A stretch of DNA of 42,946 nt from Butyrivibrio proteoclasticus (GCF_900115735.1 NZ_FOXO01000032.1:1-42946), one strand, 5' to 3'; shown: positions 8,495 through 17,662, numbered from the stretch's first letter. Made by a program: numbers and translations. The notes: generated from the sequence alone by a model not told the origin.

Positions 8495-9292
8495 ATGAGT
8501 CTAAACAAAAAAGTAATTACACTTGAAAATGCCTCAAAGGTATATGATGGTAAGTATGTGATAAATAATATTTCACATGAATTTGCCAAAGGAGAATCCA
8601 TAGCATTATATGGACATAATGGATGTGGCAAAAGTACAATGCTTAAGCTATTAGCTAGCATTGTTTCGTTAAGTTCTGGGAAAATAGTGTATCAAAAGAA
8701 ACTTAAATTCGCTTATGTACCTGAAAAGTTTCCAGGTATGGAAATATCAATGATTGATTATCTTCAAGGCATTGCCAGGATAGAAAGAGTGGATTTTTCG
8801 CTAGTGAATGAACTGATCAGTGAATTCTACTTGGAATCCATGATCAAAACAGGATTAAACAAACTATCAAAGGGAAGCCTTCAAAAAGTAGGAGTTATTC
8901 AGGCTATTCTTGCACCGCGGGATGTGATTTTTCTTGATGAACCTCTTTCAGGTCAGGATGCAGACTCTCAGAAACTGTTTATAACAAAAATGAATGAATT
9001 GAGGAACAAGGGAGTTACGATCTTCATGGCTTGTCATGAGAAGATGCTGATAAATGAGTTGTCTGACAAGGTCTATACGATAGATAAAGGAAAACTCATG
9101 GAAGTAAAGAACCCAGGAGAGTTACAATATTTGGTCTATGTTAGAAAATGCCCCAAGCTACAAGCTTGGCTTGGCATGAAAAGTAATGGTGATAGGTATG
9201 AAATTACGGTAAAGGAAGCAGTGTTAAAGGAAATGGTGCTAAAACTATACGATGAGGGTTGGGAAATTGTTGGGATTGAGAAACTTGATTGA
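8495..9292 (+). CDS. ABC transporter ATP-binding protein
   Basis: A 265-residue ABC ATPase: Walker A GHNGCGKST (about 39-47), signature LSKGSLQKV, Walker B DVIFLDEP and a switch His in MACHEK. The LSKG form of the signature is usual in drug- or peptide-export (ABC-2 type) systems. A C-terminal extension of about 55 residues follows the core. The gene overlaps the membrane-protein gene behind it, which should be its permease. The substrate is unknown. With the CPBP protein and AgrC-like kinase upstream, peptide export or immunity is one possibility. Confidence 0.9.
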   Translation: MSLNKKVITLENASKVYDGKYVINNISHEFAKGESIALYGHNGCGKSTMLKLLASIVSLSSGKIVYQKKLKFAYVPEKFPGMEISMIDYLQGIARIERVDFSLVNELISEFYLESMIKTGLNKLSKGSLQKVGVIQAILAPRDVIFLDEPLSGQDADSQKLFITKMNELRNKGVTIFMACHEKMLINELSDKVYTIDKGKLMEVKNPGELQYLVYVRKCPKLQAWLGMKSNGDRYEITVKEAVLKEMVLKLYDEGWEIVGIEKLD

Positions 9293-10007
9293 AATATATA
9301 GATTAAGGTTAAAAATGCTGAAGAAAAGCTCTACATTAACGATTCCTACAGTTGTCACTCTGATTTTTCTCGGAGTAATATATTCTGTAGCACCGCATGG
9401 TATATGTAGTAGTTTTTTACTGTCTGCGCTTTTCATATACTTTATATGTCTGTTTCTGTCTATATACTTGAATGGTGGAGAGAATGATATATATGAAGAA
9501 ACGCTATTCCTGCATTGTTTGGACATTCATAGCTATTACTTTTCGCGCGAACTGTTATTAATTACATTGGATTTATGCTATACACTTGTGCTGACATTAG
9601 TGCCTACGATATTGTTTTTGATGGATAATGGCAGATTTAACAGGCAGATGGAACTTGCAGATATTGCATGTGGAGGGGGACATATTTTCATGTGTGGACT
9701 CGGGGGTATGATGACAGGAGATTTTTTTCACCCAAGAATTTTTAGAAAGAGAAGGGATGCGATAATAGGAGCAATAGCGATTTCCATGCTTGCAGTCTCT
9801 AAGGAGGGACTTATTGATTGTTCATCAGCATTTAGTATTTTGAACTTTATACTCCCGCCTATCACTGATGGGCTCAAATCTGTGGGAAGTAATAGTTATT
9901 TTGAACCAAGAGAGATGATGCTGATATGTATGCACTTGGCGGTTTATTGTTTACTAATTATGATAGTAAAAATAAAAATGTTAGAAAAGAAAAAGTTCAG
10001 ATATTAA
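9252..10007 (+). CDS. ABC-2-like membrane permease partner
   Basis: A membrane protein of up to 251 residues with about six hydrophobic helices (near 33-50, 56-73, 97-122, 143-160, 172-188 and 225-243), the usual layout of an ABC-2 permease half. No sequence motif allows a firmer family call. The frame opens at ATG 9252 inside the ATPase gene, without a clear ribosome site. A TTG at 9267 lies 8 bases after GAGGG and may be the true start (246 residues). Position and overlap make it the partner of the ATPase. Confidence 0.72.
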   Translation: MRVGKLLGLRNLIEIYRLRLKMLKKSSTLTIPTVVTLIFLGVIYSVAPHGICSSFLLSALFIYFICLFLSIYLNGGENDIYEETLFLHCLDIHSYYFSRELLLITLDLCYTLVLTLVPTILFLMDNGRFNRQMELADIACGGGHIFMCGLGGMMTGDFFHPRIFRKRRDAIIGAIAISMLAVSKEGLIDCSSAFSILNFILPPITDGLKSVGSNSYFEPREMMLICMHLAVYCLLIMIVKIKMLEKKKFRY

Positions 10008-10027
10008 TATATAGATGAGGAATTATC

Positions 10028-10774
10028 ATGGAATATAACGTAAACATTAACGGAATAGATGTTGATGCTGCATACAGCGATGAGACGATAGAAGAGATAG
10101 TAAAGCCGCTTTTAAAGCATATGGCTGACCTGCATGATTCAGAAAAAAGACGCATTCTTGTGATGCTTGCTGCGCCTCCCGGGGCAGGGAAGAGCACACT
10201 TGTAAGCTTTTTGGAACACATGGCAAAAGAAATCATCCCAACCAAAAAGGTGCAGGCAGTGGGAATGGATGGATTCCATAGAAGGCAGGAGTATTTGATA
10301 TCACATAAGACTGTAGTTAATGGAAAAGAGATACCTATGGTTGACATAAAGGGAGCACCAATAACCTTTGATCTTGAAGCGCTAAAAAACAAAATCATAG
10401 AATTAAAAGAAAATGCTGTATGCAAGTGGCCTGAGTACAACAGAATGCTTCACAATCCTGTCGAGGATGCAATTGCCGTAGACGCTGATATTGTCTTGCT
10501 TGAAGGCAATTACCTGCTTTTGGATCAGGATGGCTGGCGTGACATTTCTGAGTATGCGGACTATACTATTTCAATGACAGCAGAACCCAAGATGCTTCGC
10601 AAAAGGCTAATCGACAGAAAAACAGCCAGCGGCAATACAAGAGAGAAAGCTGAAAAGTTTGTGGATTTTAGCGATATGGCGAATGTGAGGATCTGTCTTG
10701 AACACAGCAAAAGAGCAGATATGGAGCTTAGAATTGATGCATCTGGAAATCTGCATAGATCTGGATCTAATTGA
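10028..10774 (+). CDS. P-loop nucleoside/nucleotide kinase-like protein (uridine kinase/PRK fold)
   Basis: A 248-residue kinase of the phosphoribulokinase/uridine-kinase/pantothenate-kinase group. The P-loop is APPGAGKST (49-57). The conserved GMDGFHRR follows near residue 80 and probably holds the catalytic Asp, and the DIVLLEGNYLLLDQ segment gives the Walker B-like strand. Length and motifs match the family annotated as nucleoside/nucleotide kinase or YggC/YFH7-like, whose substrate is mostly unknown. The ATG follows GATGAGGAATT. Only 24 bases separate it from ybaK downstream. Confidence 0.8.
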   Translation: MEYNVNINGIDVDAAYSDETIEEIVKPLLKHMADLHDSEKRRILVMLAAPPGAGKSTLVSFLEHMAKEIIPTKKVQAVGMDGFHRRQEYLISHKTVVNGKEIPMVDIKGAPITFDLEALKNKIIELKENAVCKWPEYNRMLHNPVEDAIAVDADIVLLEGNYLLLDQDGWRDISEYADYTISMTAEPKMLRKRLIDRKTASGNTREKAEKFVDFSDMANVRICLEHSKRADMELRIDASGNLHRSGSN

Positions 10775-10798
10775 AAGAGAAATTGGAGATGATATTTA

Positions 10799-11278
10799 AT
10801 GGCCAAAGATGATAAAACAAATGTAATGAGAGTTCTCGATGGAAAAAAGATTTCCTATAAAAGTCACATGTATGAGCCTGATGCAAGGCTTAGCGGAGAA
10901 GAGATAGCTGGGATACTTGGCGAAGATGCTGACAAGGTTTTTAAAACACTTGTAACCCAGGGAAAAACAGGCCAGTACTATGTTTTTGTTATTCCGGTAA
11001 AAGAGGAGCTGGACCTTAAGAAAGCTGCGAAAGCAGTATCAGAGAAGTCAGTTTCCATGATACCGCAAAAAGAACTGCTCCCGCTTACGGGATATGTTCA
11101 TGGTGGATGCTCACCTATAGGTATGAAAAAGGCCTTCCCTACAGTCATCCACGAGAGCGCATCAAGCTATGAGGAAATATTCTTTTCAGCCGGAAAAGTG
11201 GGCTACCAGGTGGAAGTTGCGGTAAAAGATATTGAGAAGGTTGTAAGATATACCTTTGCTGATGTATGTACGGAATAA
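10799..11278 (+). CDS. ybaK: Cys-tRNA(Pro)/Cys-tRNA(Cys) deacylase YbaK/EbsC
   Basis: A 159-residue YbaK/EbsC protein. It hydrolyses Cys-tRNA(Pro) mis-made by prolyl-tRNA synthetase and so acts as a trans-editing factor. Family markers are DKVFKTLV with the catalytic Lys49, YVFVIPVKEELDLKKAA, and the GGCSPIGMKK loop near residue 103. The length matches single-domain YbaK. The ATG is preceded by TTGGAGATGAT. It lies between a nucleoside-kinase-like gene and a COG0523 GTPase gene on the same strand. Confidence 0.93.
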   Translation: MAKDDKTNVMRVLDGKKISYKSHMYEPDARLSGEEIAGILGEDADKVFKTLVTQGKTGQYYVFVIPVKEELDLKKAAKAVSEKSVSMIPQKELLPLTGYVHGGCSPIGMKKAFPTVIHESASSYEEIFFSAGKVGYQVEVAVKDIEKVVRYTFADVCTE

Positions 11279-11317
11279 GTAACAAGGCATTTGTACTCCA
11301 CAAGGACTGATAAAGCT

Positions 11318-12268
11318 ATGGTAAAAATAGATCTGATAACCGGATTTCTTGGATCGGGTAAAACAACATTCATAAGAGAATACGCAAAATACCTTATGTC
11401 AAAGGGCGAAAAAATCTGCATAATTGAGAATGATTATGGTGCAGTAAACATTGACATGGTTCTTCTTCAGGATCTTTTAGGGGATAATTGTAACCTTGAG
11501 ATGATTGTTGGCGGTGACGGAAAAGAAGCTCACAGAAGGCGCTTTAGGACCAAACTCATTTCCATGGGAATGAGCGGATACGACAGAGTGATCATTGAGC
11601 CATCGGGGATTTATGATGCTGATGAGTTTTTTGATGTGCTCTATGATGAGCCTCTGGATAGATGGTATGAGATTGGAAGTGTCATATCAATCGTTGACGC
11701 TGAATCAGTACTGCTTCTTGAAGGAACATCAAAATACCTGTTCATGTCAGAGATAGCGTGGGCCGGTAAGCTCCTTCTCAGCAAGGTAGATGAAACCACA
11801 GATGTCGGTCAGATACATGATTTTATAAATGCAACAATGGAAGAATATGGCTGTAGTGTCAGATTTGAGTTAAAAGACATTTATTCAAAATCCTTTGATA
11901 GTTTCTCTCAAGATGAATTTGACTCCATTGAAAATGCCGGATATCGTCGCGCATCATATACCAAAAAACAGATAGATGATTCACATTATCAGCCACTGTT
12001 TTACTTTGATGTGGAGATGGGAGAGGGGCTTTTAAAAGAAACAGCAAGAAAGCTCCTTGCAGATGAAAGAGCAGGAAAAGTCATAAGAATAAAAGGCTTT
12101 GTTAAAACCTCCGATTCCACACAGGTTGAAATAAATGCAACAGAAAAAGAGATAAAGATAGAGCCTGTTACCAGCAGCAGAAATGCCATCATTATAATCG
12201 GAGAGCATCTCGATAAAGACTATATAAATGAAATATGGAAAGACTATTGTGCAGTTGTTTCGTTGTAA
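11318..12268 (+). CDS. COG0523 (CobW/YjiA-like) GTPase lacking CxCC
   Basis: A 316-residue G3E-family GTPase. The P-loop GFLGSGKTTF is at the N-terminus, followed by IENDYGAVNID (the ENEYG-like switch), IIEPSGIYD, and LLLSKVDE as the NKxD-type base loop. Family members insert metals into enzymes or act as metallochaperones. The usual metal-binding CxCC is missing: where it belongs the sequence reads IVGGDGKEAHRRR. The ATG at 11318 is preferred to the upstream TTG at 11291 because it leaves the P-loop at the normal distance from the start. The C-terminal half is divergent. Followed after 26 bases by a radical SAM gene. Confidence 0.82.
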   Translation: MVKIDLITGFLGSGKTTFIREYAKYLMSKGEKICIIENDYGAVNIDMVLLQDLLGDNCNLEMIVGGDGKEAHRRRFRTKLISMGMSGYDRVIIEPSGIYDADEFFDVLYDEPLDRWYEIGSVISIVDAESVLLLEGTSKYLFMSEIAWAGKLLLSKVDETTDVGQIHDFINATMEEYGCSVRFELKDIYSKSFDSFSQDEFDSIENAGYRRASYTKKQIDDSHYQPLFYFDVEMGEGLLKETARKLLADERAGKVIRIKGFVKTSDSTQVEINATEKEIKIEPVTSSRNAIIIIGEHLDKDYINEIWKDYCAVVSL

Positions 12269-12294
12269 TGGGTAATAGGTGAGTAAAGATCATT

Positions 12295-13212
12295 ATGGAA
12301 TCAAAAATAAATGAATATACCTCCTGCACACTTTGCCCCAGAAACTGCCAGGTAGACAGAACAAGTACCCAAGGCTTTTGCAGAGAGAAAGATACGCTTC
12401 ACGTGAGCCGTGCTGCACTTCATATGTGGGAAGAGCCATGCATATCGGGCACAAGTGGCTCAGGGACAGTATTTTTCTCAGGCTGCAATATGGGATGTGT
12501 TTTCTGCCAGAACAGGAAGATAAGTCGCGGAGAAGTAGGTAAATACATCTCTCCACAAAGGCTTGTGGATATCTTCTTTGAATTACAGGAGAAAGGTGCA
12601 AACAATATCAATCTTGTAACTGCTGATATGTTCATTCCTACAGTGAAAAGAGCTATCGAATGTGCCAAAGACCAAAAACTTAAAATTCCATTTTTGCTAA
12701 ATACAGCATCATACATAAATGTAGAGACTTTAAAGAGCTTAGAAGGACTCATAGATATTTACCTTCCTGATTTTAAGTACATCAAAAATGAAGATGCGCT
12801 TAAATATAGTAGAGCTCCCGAGTATGTAGAGGCAGCCAAAGCAGCAATAGATGAGATGGTGAGGCAGCAGCCAAAGTGCCTGTTTTGCGACGATGAACAT
12901 GGTCAGCACTTAATGAAGAAAGGCGTTATAGTAAGACATCTTCTGATGCCCGGCAAAGTCATCCAGGCCAAAATGATAATAAAATATCTCTATGAAAAAT
13001 ATGGAGATAGTATATATATAAGCCTTATGAACCAGTTTACGCCAAATGGGGAATTACAGGATTATCCTGAGATAGATAGGAAAGTCAGTGGAAGTGAGTA
13101 CCATAGCCTCATAAAGTATGCAGAAAACATGGGACTTACCAACGGATTTATCCAGGTTGGAGAGACTGCAAGCGAAAGTTTTATACCAAATTTTAACTGC
13201 GAAGGGGTTTGA
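12295..13212 (+). CDS. Radical SAM protein, PflA-like (COG1313)
   Basis: A 305-residue radical SAM enzyme. The cluster motif is CNMGCVFC with Cys64, Cys68 and Cys71 (CxxxCxxC). A second Cys set at the N-terminus (CTLCPRNC and Cys29) is typical of the COG1313 group, related to pyruvate formate-lyase activating enzymes and AmmeMemoRadiSam-like proteins. The SAM-binding half continues through LVTADMFIPT and YLPDFKYI to MNQFTPN. The substrate is unknown. The last codons form the left arm of a terminator hairpin shared with the convergent gene on the other strand. Confidence 0.88.
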   Translation: MESKINEYTSCTLCPRNCQVDRTSTQGFCREKDTLHVSRAALHMWEEPCISGTSGSGTVFFSGCNMGCVFCQNRKISRGEVGKYISPQRLVDIFFELQEKGANNINLVTADMFIPTVKRAIECAKDQKLKIPFLLNTASYINVETLKSLEGLIDIYLPDFKYIKNEDALKYSRAPEYVEAAKAAIDEMVRQQPKCLFCDDEHGQHLMKKGVIVRHLLMPGKVIQAKMIIKYLYEKYGDSIYISLMNQFTPNGELQDYPEIDRKVSGSEYHSLIKYAENMGLTNGFIQVGETASESFIPNFNCEGV

Positions 13213-13224
13213 CCCTTCGCAGTT
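13195..13224. terminator. Bidirectional terminator between convergent genes
   Basis: AACTGCGAAGGG (13195-13206) pairs perfectly with CCCTTCGCAGTT (13213-13224) around a 6-base loop. T-rich sequence follows on the plus strand. The stem includes the radical SAM stop codon at 13210-13212 in its loop. It can serve the plus-strand operon and the minus-strand cyclase operon that ends at 13241. Confidence 0.85.
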
Positions 13225-13240
13225 TTCAATATTTTTTGAT

Positions 13241-14938
13241 TTATAGTCTTGTATGAATACCAAGCTGCTCGTGCATTATCTTTTTATTTTCATACATTCT
13301 TTGATCAGCCAAAAGATATACTTCGTGAGGATCGTTTTTGTCAAACTCATGAAGAAAAGCAAATCCGGTTGCGACACTTCTCTTGTATTCAGAATAAAGC
13401 GCATTCATAACGTTCAAAGCACTGACCATTCTGTCGATCATTGAAGGAATATCTTTGGTAGAAGAGTTCTTAATAATGGCAATAAACTCATCACCGCCAA
13501 TTCTGGCGCAGAAGTCATTTTCACCAAAAGTTGTAGAAATAACCTTGGCAAAATCTTTGATGTATTTATCTCCCGTTGGATGACCGAATTTATCGTTTAC
13601 AAGTTTTAGACCATTAAGATCGATACTGATAATGCAGTAGTCGTTGGTCTCATTTTTTAACTCTTCAAGCTCTTTATCTGCTTTGGCCCTGTTAGGAAGA
13701 TTGGTCAGACCATCGGCATAAGCAAGGTGTGACAAAGAGTCATGCTCCTGACGTTGGGCATAGTTCCAGGTGATAAACACCAGGTAATTTGCCAACATCG
13801 AAACTACGAGGATAAGGTACCCAAAACAAATGATGGTTCGATTGAACATATAGAACAAAGTTTTTATGTGATATATCTCACCGATATATGACAGGAAATG
13901 GATAAATAAAGTAATCGCAAAACCTGTAATACCATTCATCTGTATCATGCCGGATTTAGAAATATCATGTTTTTTGAGGTTTTTATTGAGTAACCACAAA
14001 GTTACAACAAGGCCGAATATTGCATCGGCATAATAAAACGGCCTTGTCGTGCGCAAATGAATGTTGAAGGCATAGTGCAGTAAATACTGAATGGCAGGAA
14101 TAATGCAGCTTATGATAGCTATGCCATAGAGCATTGCTTTTTGCGTTATTCTCTGAATAGAAAGCTGTATCAGGTAGAAATATGGAACTATCATGTAGAG
14201 TGTGAAAAACTCAATCTGCGTTTCCAAAGGAGTATGGTAAAAAAGTGAAAACAGATTGTAATAGCTCAAAAGCCAGGCACCGAGATTCATACATAGTAAT
14301 GATTCCAGGATCTGAGCCTTGCTGTTTGGAATAGCGGCAGAGAAAATAAGTGACATGAACAGGTAAGTCACGCCGAAAATCTCCATGAATACACCTGTTG
14401 CAATAACAACAATGTTGTCATGAACAAGTTTCGCTTTTAAATCCTCATTACTTCCAAATAGCGGGCTTTCGTAATTTGTGGCTGCTCTGTGCTCACATAC
14501 GGTCAGCTTCAGAGTCAGCTCTTTTCCCTGATAATCTCTTGGAAGTGTGATGAAATTGTAGTGCTTACCGATAAACGAAACTGAGTCATACAGATCAAGT
14601 GCGTATTCATAGACCAAAAGGTCGTCCACATAACACTCGACTGTTGTATACTTGCTACGCCACATAATAGCCGGAAATGGAATGTTTCCTAAATCCGGAA
14701 GAGTGGTCTTGAAAGTAAGTTTATCTCCACGTTCCAAAGGAGCAGATAACAGTTTGTAAAACTGCTCAATTTCCTGATTTTCATATCTGGTACCGTTTAT
14801 ATCAATTTCCCATCCATCTGTAAGATGTGCCATTTCATATTTAGGGGAAAATGAAAAGAAAATATGACATACGATCTCAATTGCGGCAAGAATCGCAAAT
14901 GCACAGATGAGAGGAATCAAATGCCGTTTATATTTCAT
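13241..14938 (-). CDS. Membrane diguanylate cyclase, extracellular domain + 7TM-type region + GGDEF
   Basis: A 565-residue protein with an N-terminal signal/anchor helix, an extracellular beta-rich domain (about 35-175; YTTVECYVDDLLVYEY), a block of about seven to eight helices (about 180-395), and a GGDEF domain (about 410-560; motif GGDEF at 481-485). It should make c-di-GMP from GTP. The product-inhibition site RxxD expected just before GGDEF is absent. Its partner upstream has the same architecture, and the starts and stops overlap by 11 bases, pointing to a tandem duplication. A GGGAGG ribosome site precedes the ATG. The ligand of the extracellular domain is unknown. Confidence 0.88.
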   Translation of the reverse strand: MKYKRHLIPLICAFAILAAIEIVCHIFFSFSPKYEMAHLTDGWEIDINGTRYENQEIEQFYKLLSAPLERGDKLTFKTTLPDLGNIPFPAIMWRSKYTTVECYVDDLLVYEYALDLYDSVSFIGKHYNFITLPRDYQGKELTLKLTVCEHRAATNYESPLFGSNEDLKAKLVHDNIVVIATGVFMEIFGVTYLFMSLIFSAAIPNSKAQILESLLCMNLGAWLLSYYNLFSLFYHTPLETQIEFFTLYMIVPYFYLIQLSIQRITQKAMLYGIAIISCIIPAIQYLLHYAFNIHLRTTRPFYYADAIFGLVVTLWLLNKNLKKHDISKSGMIQMNGITGFAITLFIHFLSYIGEIYHIKTLFYMFNRTIICFGYLILVVSMLANYLVFITWNYAQRQEHDSLSHLAYADGLTNLPNRAKADKELEELKNETNDYCIISIDLNGLKLVNDKFGHPTGDKYIKDFAKVISTTFGENDFCARIGGDEFIAIIKNSSTKDIPSMIDRMVSALNVMNALYSEYKRSVATGFAFLHEFDKNDPHEVYLLADQRMYENKKIMHEQLGIHTRL

Positions 14939-16706
14939 TTGAGTTACCTCCCTTCTGCGAGAAAGTCTTTAGAAGATCATCATAGAGCCTTCCAAGGGAC
15001 TGATTGTGGTGCTGTTTTTTCATTGAGTACATTTTTGTGTCTGCTAAAAGATAAACATCCTGAGCTGTAGCACCTGCTTTAAAAGACAGTTCCTTATTTG
15101 TAGCATAGCCCCATGAGGCAGAATAACGAATGTGTTCTTCTTTGCTTGTCCTGAAGCACATTAAATCTACCATGCACTTGATTGCTCGCTCGCAGCGCTC
15201 TTCATCAATGTATGGTAAAACAACTATAAATTCATCTCCACCCATTCTTCCAATAAGGAGGGCCTCCGTGAAACTCTCTTTCAAAATAGCGGCAAAACCC
15301 TTAAGAAGATGGTCACCTTCTGTGTGCCCGTAATTGTCGTTGGTATATTTTAAGTAATCCAGATCCAGACTTATGATTGTATAGTCATCATCTAGTTTTG
15401 CCAAAGTAAGCTCGCATCTTGCCCTGTTAGCAATACCTGTCAACGCGTCGGTATAGGCAATGCCTTCAAGCTTTTCTTTTACACTTGATTCACTAAGATA
15501 TTCGATTCGATGGTAGAAGTAATTCAGAAAAAGACATATCATAAACAAAAGTGCACCTACAGTAGTGAAATTTATAGATGCCGATTGTTCGCCTTCTGCA
15601 GAGTACTTGAGTATATTAAATACGATAATATCTATTTGTGCACAGATCATAAACACTAACAGACCTGCCACAAGGAAAACAGTGGACAGTGCAACTCCGC
15701 GGAACTCTGATTTTTCCTTTAAACGCTTTCGCAAAGATATAGTAAGGGTGATCACCATGTAGACACCTTGAATTAAGACAGTAAAGTGGAATAACACAAC
15801 GAAGTTGCATATATGAGCGATGTTGAATATATGCATTAGTGTAACTGTTAGCACGAACAGAAGGCTTCCAAGGAAGCCATAAGCCACTATTTTTTTATTG
15901 CGGTCCCTTCCATCAAAGAGTACAAAGCCCATAATGCTGGGCGGAATCAGGAAAAGAGATAAGTATTCCAGGAATGTATAAAGGGCTGGATTGTCAGAAA
16001 CAATCCAGAACAAGTCGTTGAAACAGAAAATATACATGCCCATGGCGAGAGAAGTGGTGGCACTAAAAAAAATGCTGGTATCTTTGCTGGAAGACATGAG
16101 CATAAATGGAGAAATAATGAGAAGGATAAATCCAAACATCATAAGGAAAATACCAACTACAACAGATAAGCGTTTGGGTTCTAGAAGCTGGTTGCAAATA
16201 TCATTATAGGTTCCAAGATATACCGGAGAAAAACCGGAAAAAGCACTGTTTTCCTGGGCAGTAAAACGTATCTGAAGAGTTTTTTTACTGCAGTTTTTGG
16301 GAAGAGGAACAAAATTGTAGACCTTTGGGATCATTTTTCCTTTCTCGACATAGTCGTGACCAAAGGTGTACACAAGCGCGTCATCTACATATACATCAAC
16401 AGTAGAAAGAATACTTCTAAAGCAGATACAGATTGGAATATCAGAATACGAAGTCAGATCAGGGAGAGTTGTTCGGATAACAATAATGTTGCCGCTGTTG
16501 GCAAGACCTGTATAAGAGTTTACTAAAGATTCAATGTAATGGTATTCACTGCCATGAGAAATAGTCCAGCCGGAATCAAGCTGGATAAGCTCAAATTCGT
16601 TCGGAGTATTAAACTTGGAAGTTCCCAAGACCGCTACTGTAAGCACTATAAGTGCTATAGCCAGTAGCGATAGGAAAGCAGTTTTAACTCTTGTTATTAC
16701 GCTCAC
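14928..16706 (-). CDS. Paralogous membrane diguanylate cyclase
   Basis: A 592-residue protein with the same order of parts as the gene behind it: anchor helix (MSVITRVKTAFLSLLAIALI), extracellular domain containing STVDVYVDDALVYTFGHDY, a multi-helix region and a GGDEF domain (motif at 489-493, GRMGGDEFIVVL). No RxxD inhibitory site is visible before the motif. The GTG at 16706 is chosen because ATAGGAGAAG lies just upstream; an in-frame GTG at 16727 lacks such a site. It is the first gene of a two-gene operon. The ligand and the c-di-GMP target are unknown. Confidence 0.87.
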   Translation of the reverse strand: MSVITRVKTAFLSLLAIALIVLTVAVLGTSKFNTPNEFELIQLDSGWTISHGSEYHYIESLVNSYTGLANSGNIIVIRTTLPDLTSYSDIPICICFRSILSTVDVYVDDALVYTFGHDYVEKGKMIPKVYNFVPLPKNCSKKTLQIRFTAQENSAFSGFSPVYLGTYNDICNQLLEPKRLSVVVGIFLMMFGFILLIISPFMLMSSSKDTSIFFSATTSLAMGMYIFCFNDLFWIVSDNPALYTFLEYLSLFLIPPSIMGFVLFDGRDRNKKIVAYGFLGSLLFVLTVTLMHIFNIAHICNFVVLFHFTVLIQGVYMVITLTISLRKRLKEKSEFRGVALSTVFLVAGLLVFMICAQIDIIVFNILKYSAEGEQSASINFTTVGALLFMICLFLNYFYHRIEYLSESSVKEKLEGIAYTDALTGIANRARCELTLAKLDDDYTIISLDLDYLKYTNDNYGHTEGDHLLKGFAAILKESFTEALLIGRMGGDEFIVVLPYIDEERCERAIKCMVDLMCFRTSKEEHIRYSASWGYATNKELSFKAGATAQDVYLLADTKMYSMKKQHHNQSLGRLYDDLLKTFSQKGGNSNEI

Positions 16707-16733
16707 GTATACTTCTCCTATTATCACACTTAT

Positions 16734-16761
16734 AGTATACTTCCAAGAGATAATTCTTGAA
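16734..16761 (-). promoter_or_regulatory. Possible promoter of the cyclase operon
   Basis: On the minus strand TTCAAG (16761-16756) and TATACT (16739-16734) are 16 bases apart, and the GTG start follows about 28 bases downstream. The -35 is poor, so the call is tentative. Confidence 0.35.
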
Positions 16762-16801
16762 CAGTATACAGATAATAAAGAAAAGATAAAATATTTATTG
16801 A

Positions 16802-17662
16802 TTAGAAATGACCGTGGCTTCCACCATGCGAATGGCCTGAGCTGGACGTGTGTATAGATGAGCCACCAGAGCCGTGACTTCTTGATGAATCATTATCTTT
16901 TGGAAGAGGAGTATGAGTTACTCTTGTAGTTACATATCTGTCATCATGTGATCTCATGTTAAGACCTTGATGTGACTGATAACCTGACGCATTTGCCTGG
17001 CTGTGAACAGTCCTGAGCTGTGCACCCATAAAAAAGATAGGGATCAATGCAGAACCAAATCCGCATAGGAGACTGATTAGTATCAGCTTGATACTGCTAC
17101 CTTTGCTGCGATATGGATTTCCTACATCTATGGCAGAACCATCATTGTAGCTTTCAAGATAACCATCACACATTTTGGCATATGTTGAGAATGCCCTGTA
17201 ATAGTCTCCATCGGAAAGATATGGAAGCATACTGTCTACAAGCTCTTCCTGGCCATAATCAGTAAATGCGTAAATAGCCTCCCCTGAAGTGCTGATAGCC
17301 CACTCTCTATCATACATGCTGAGCATGAACAGAATTCCGCTGTCATTGTAATCAGCTCCAAAGCCGTTGTAGTCGAAATAGTCATCAGCGTAGTCCTGAA
17401 TAGGGCCTGTGTGATCGTCTACTGTAAGAACAACAATGTTGCACTGCCTCTTTTGGCTGACAGATTCAAATTGCTCTAGAAGATCAGTTTCTTCATCATC
17501 AGTTAAAAGATTTGCCTTATCAACCAGAAGCTCTTTTTGCCTGGAGGAAGGAATTTCATAGCTGTCCCAGAGCTCTTCGGCAGCAGCCCATGTTGTAATA
17601 CTAAATAAAGGCATTATCAGAAGAGTTATTGATAATAGTAAAAACCCCTTAATTTTTTTCAT
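16802..17662 (-). CDS. ydjH: TPM-domain protein with His-rich tail (YdjH/YgcG-like)
   Basis: A 286-residue exported protein. It has a signal peptide (1-27), then a TPM domain at about 45-170 (VDKANLLTDDEETDLLEQF, IVVLTVDDHTG, GILFMLSMYDREWAIST). One membrane helix lies near 190-210, and the cytosolic tail is Ser/Gly/His-rich, ending SGHSHGGSHGHF. TPM domains were named for Thr/Pro/Met-rich plant proteins and are often called phosphatases, though many are structural. It is the last gene of a three-gene operon with SPFH and zinc-ribbon partners, the set known in Bacillus subtilis as ydjGHI, which works with PspA at the membrane. The symbol is by analogy. Confidence 0.82.
   Translation of the reverse strand: MKKIKGFLLLSITLLIMPLFSITTWAAAEELWDSYEIPSSRQKELLVDKANLLTDDEETDLLEQFESVSQKRQCNIVVLTVDDHTGPIQDYADDYFDYNGFGADYNDSGILFMLSMYDREWAISTSGEAIYAFTDYGQEELVDSMLPYLSDGDYYRAFSTYAKMCDGYLESYNDGSAIDVGNPYRSKGSSIKLILISLLCGFGSALIPIFFMGAQLRTVHSQANASGYQSHQGLNMRSHDDRYVTTRVTHTPLPKDNDSSRSHGSGGSSIHTSSSGHSHGGSHGHF

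Noticed and set aside
9997..10440. A 147-codon open frame on the minus strand
   Set aside because: Antisense to the P-loop kinase gene, whose motifs are unmistakable; no ribosome site.
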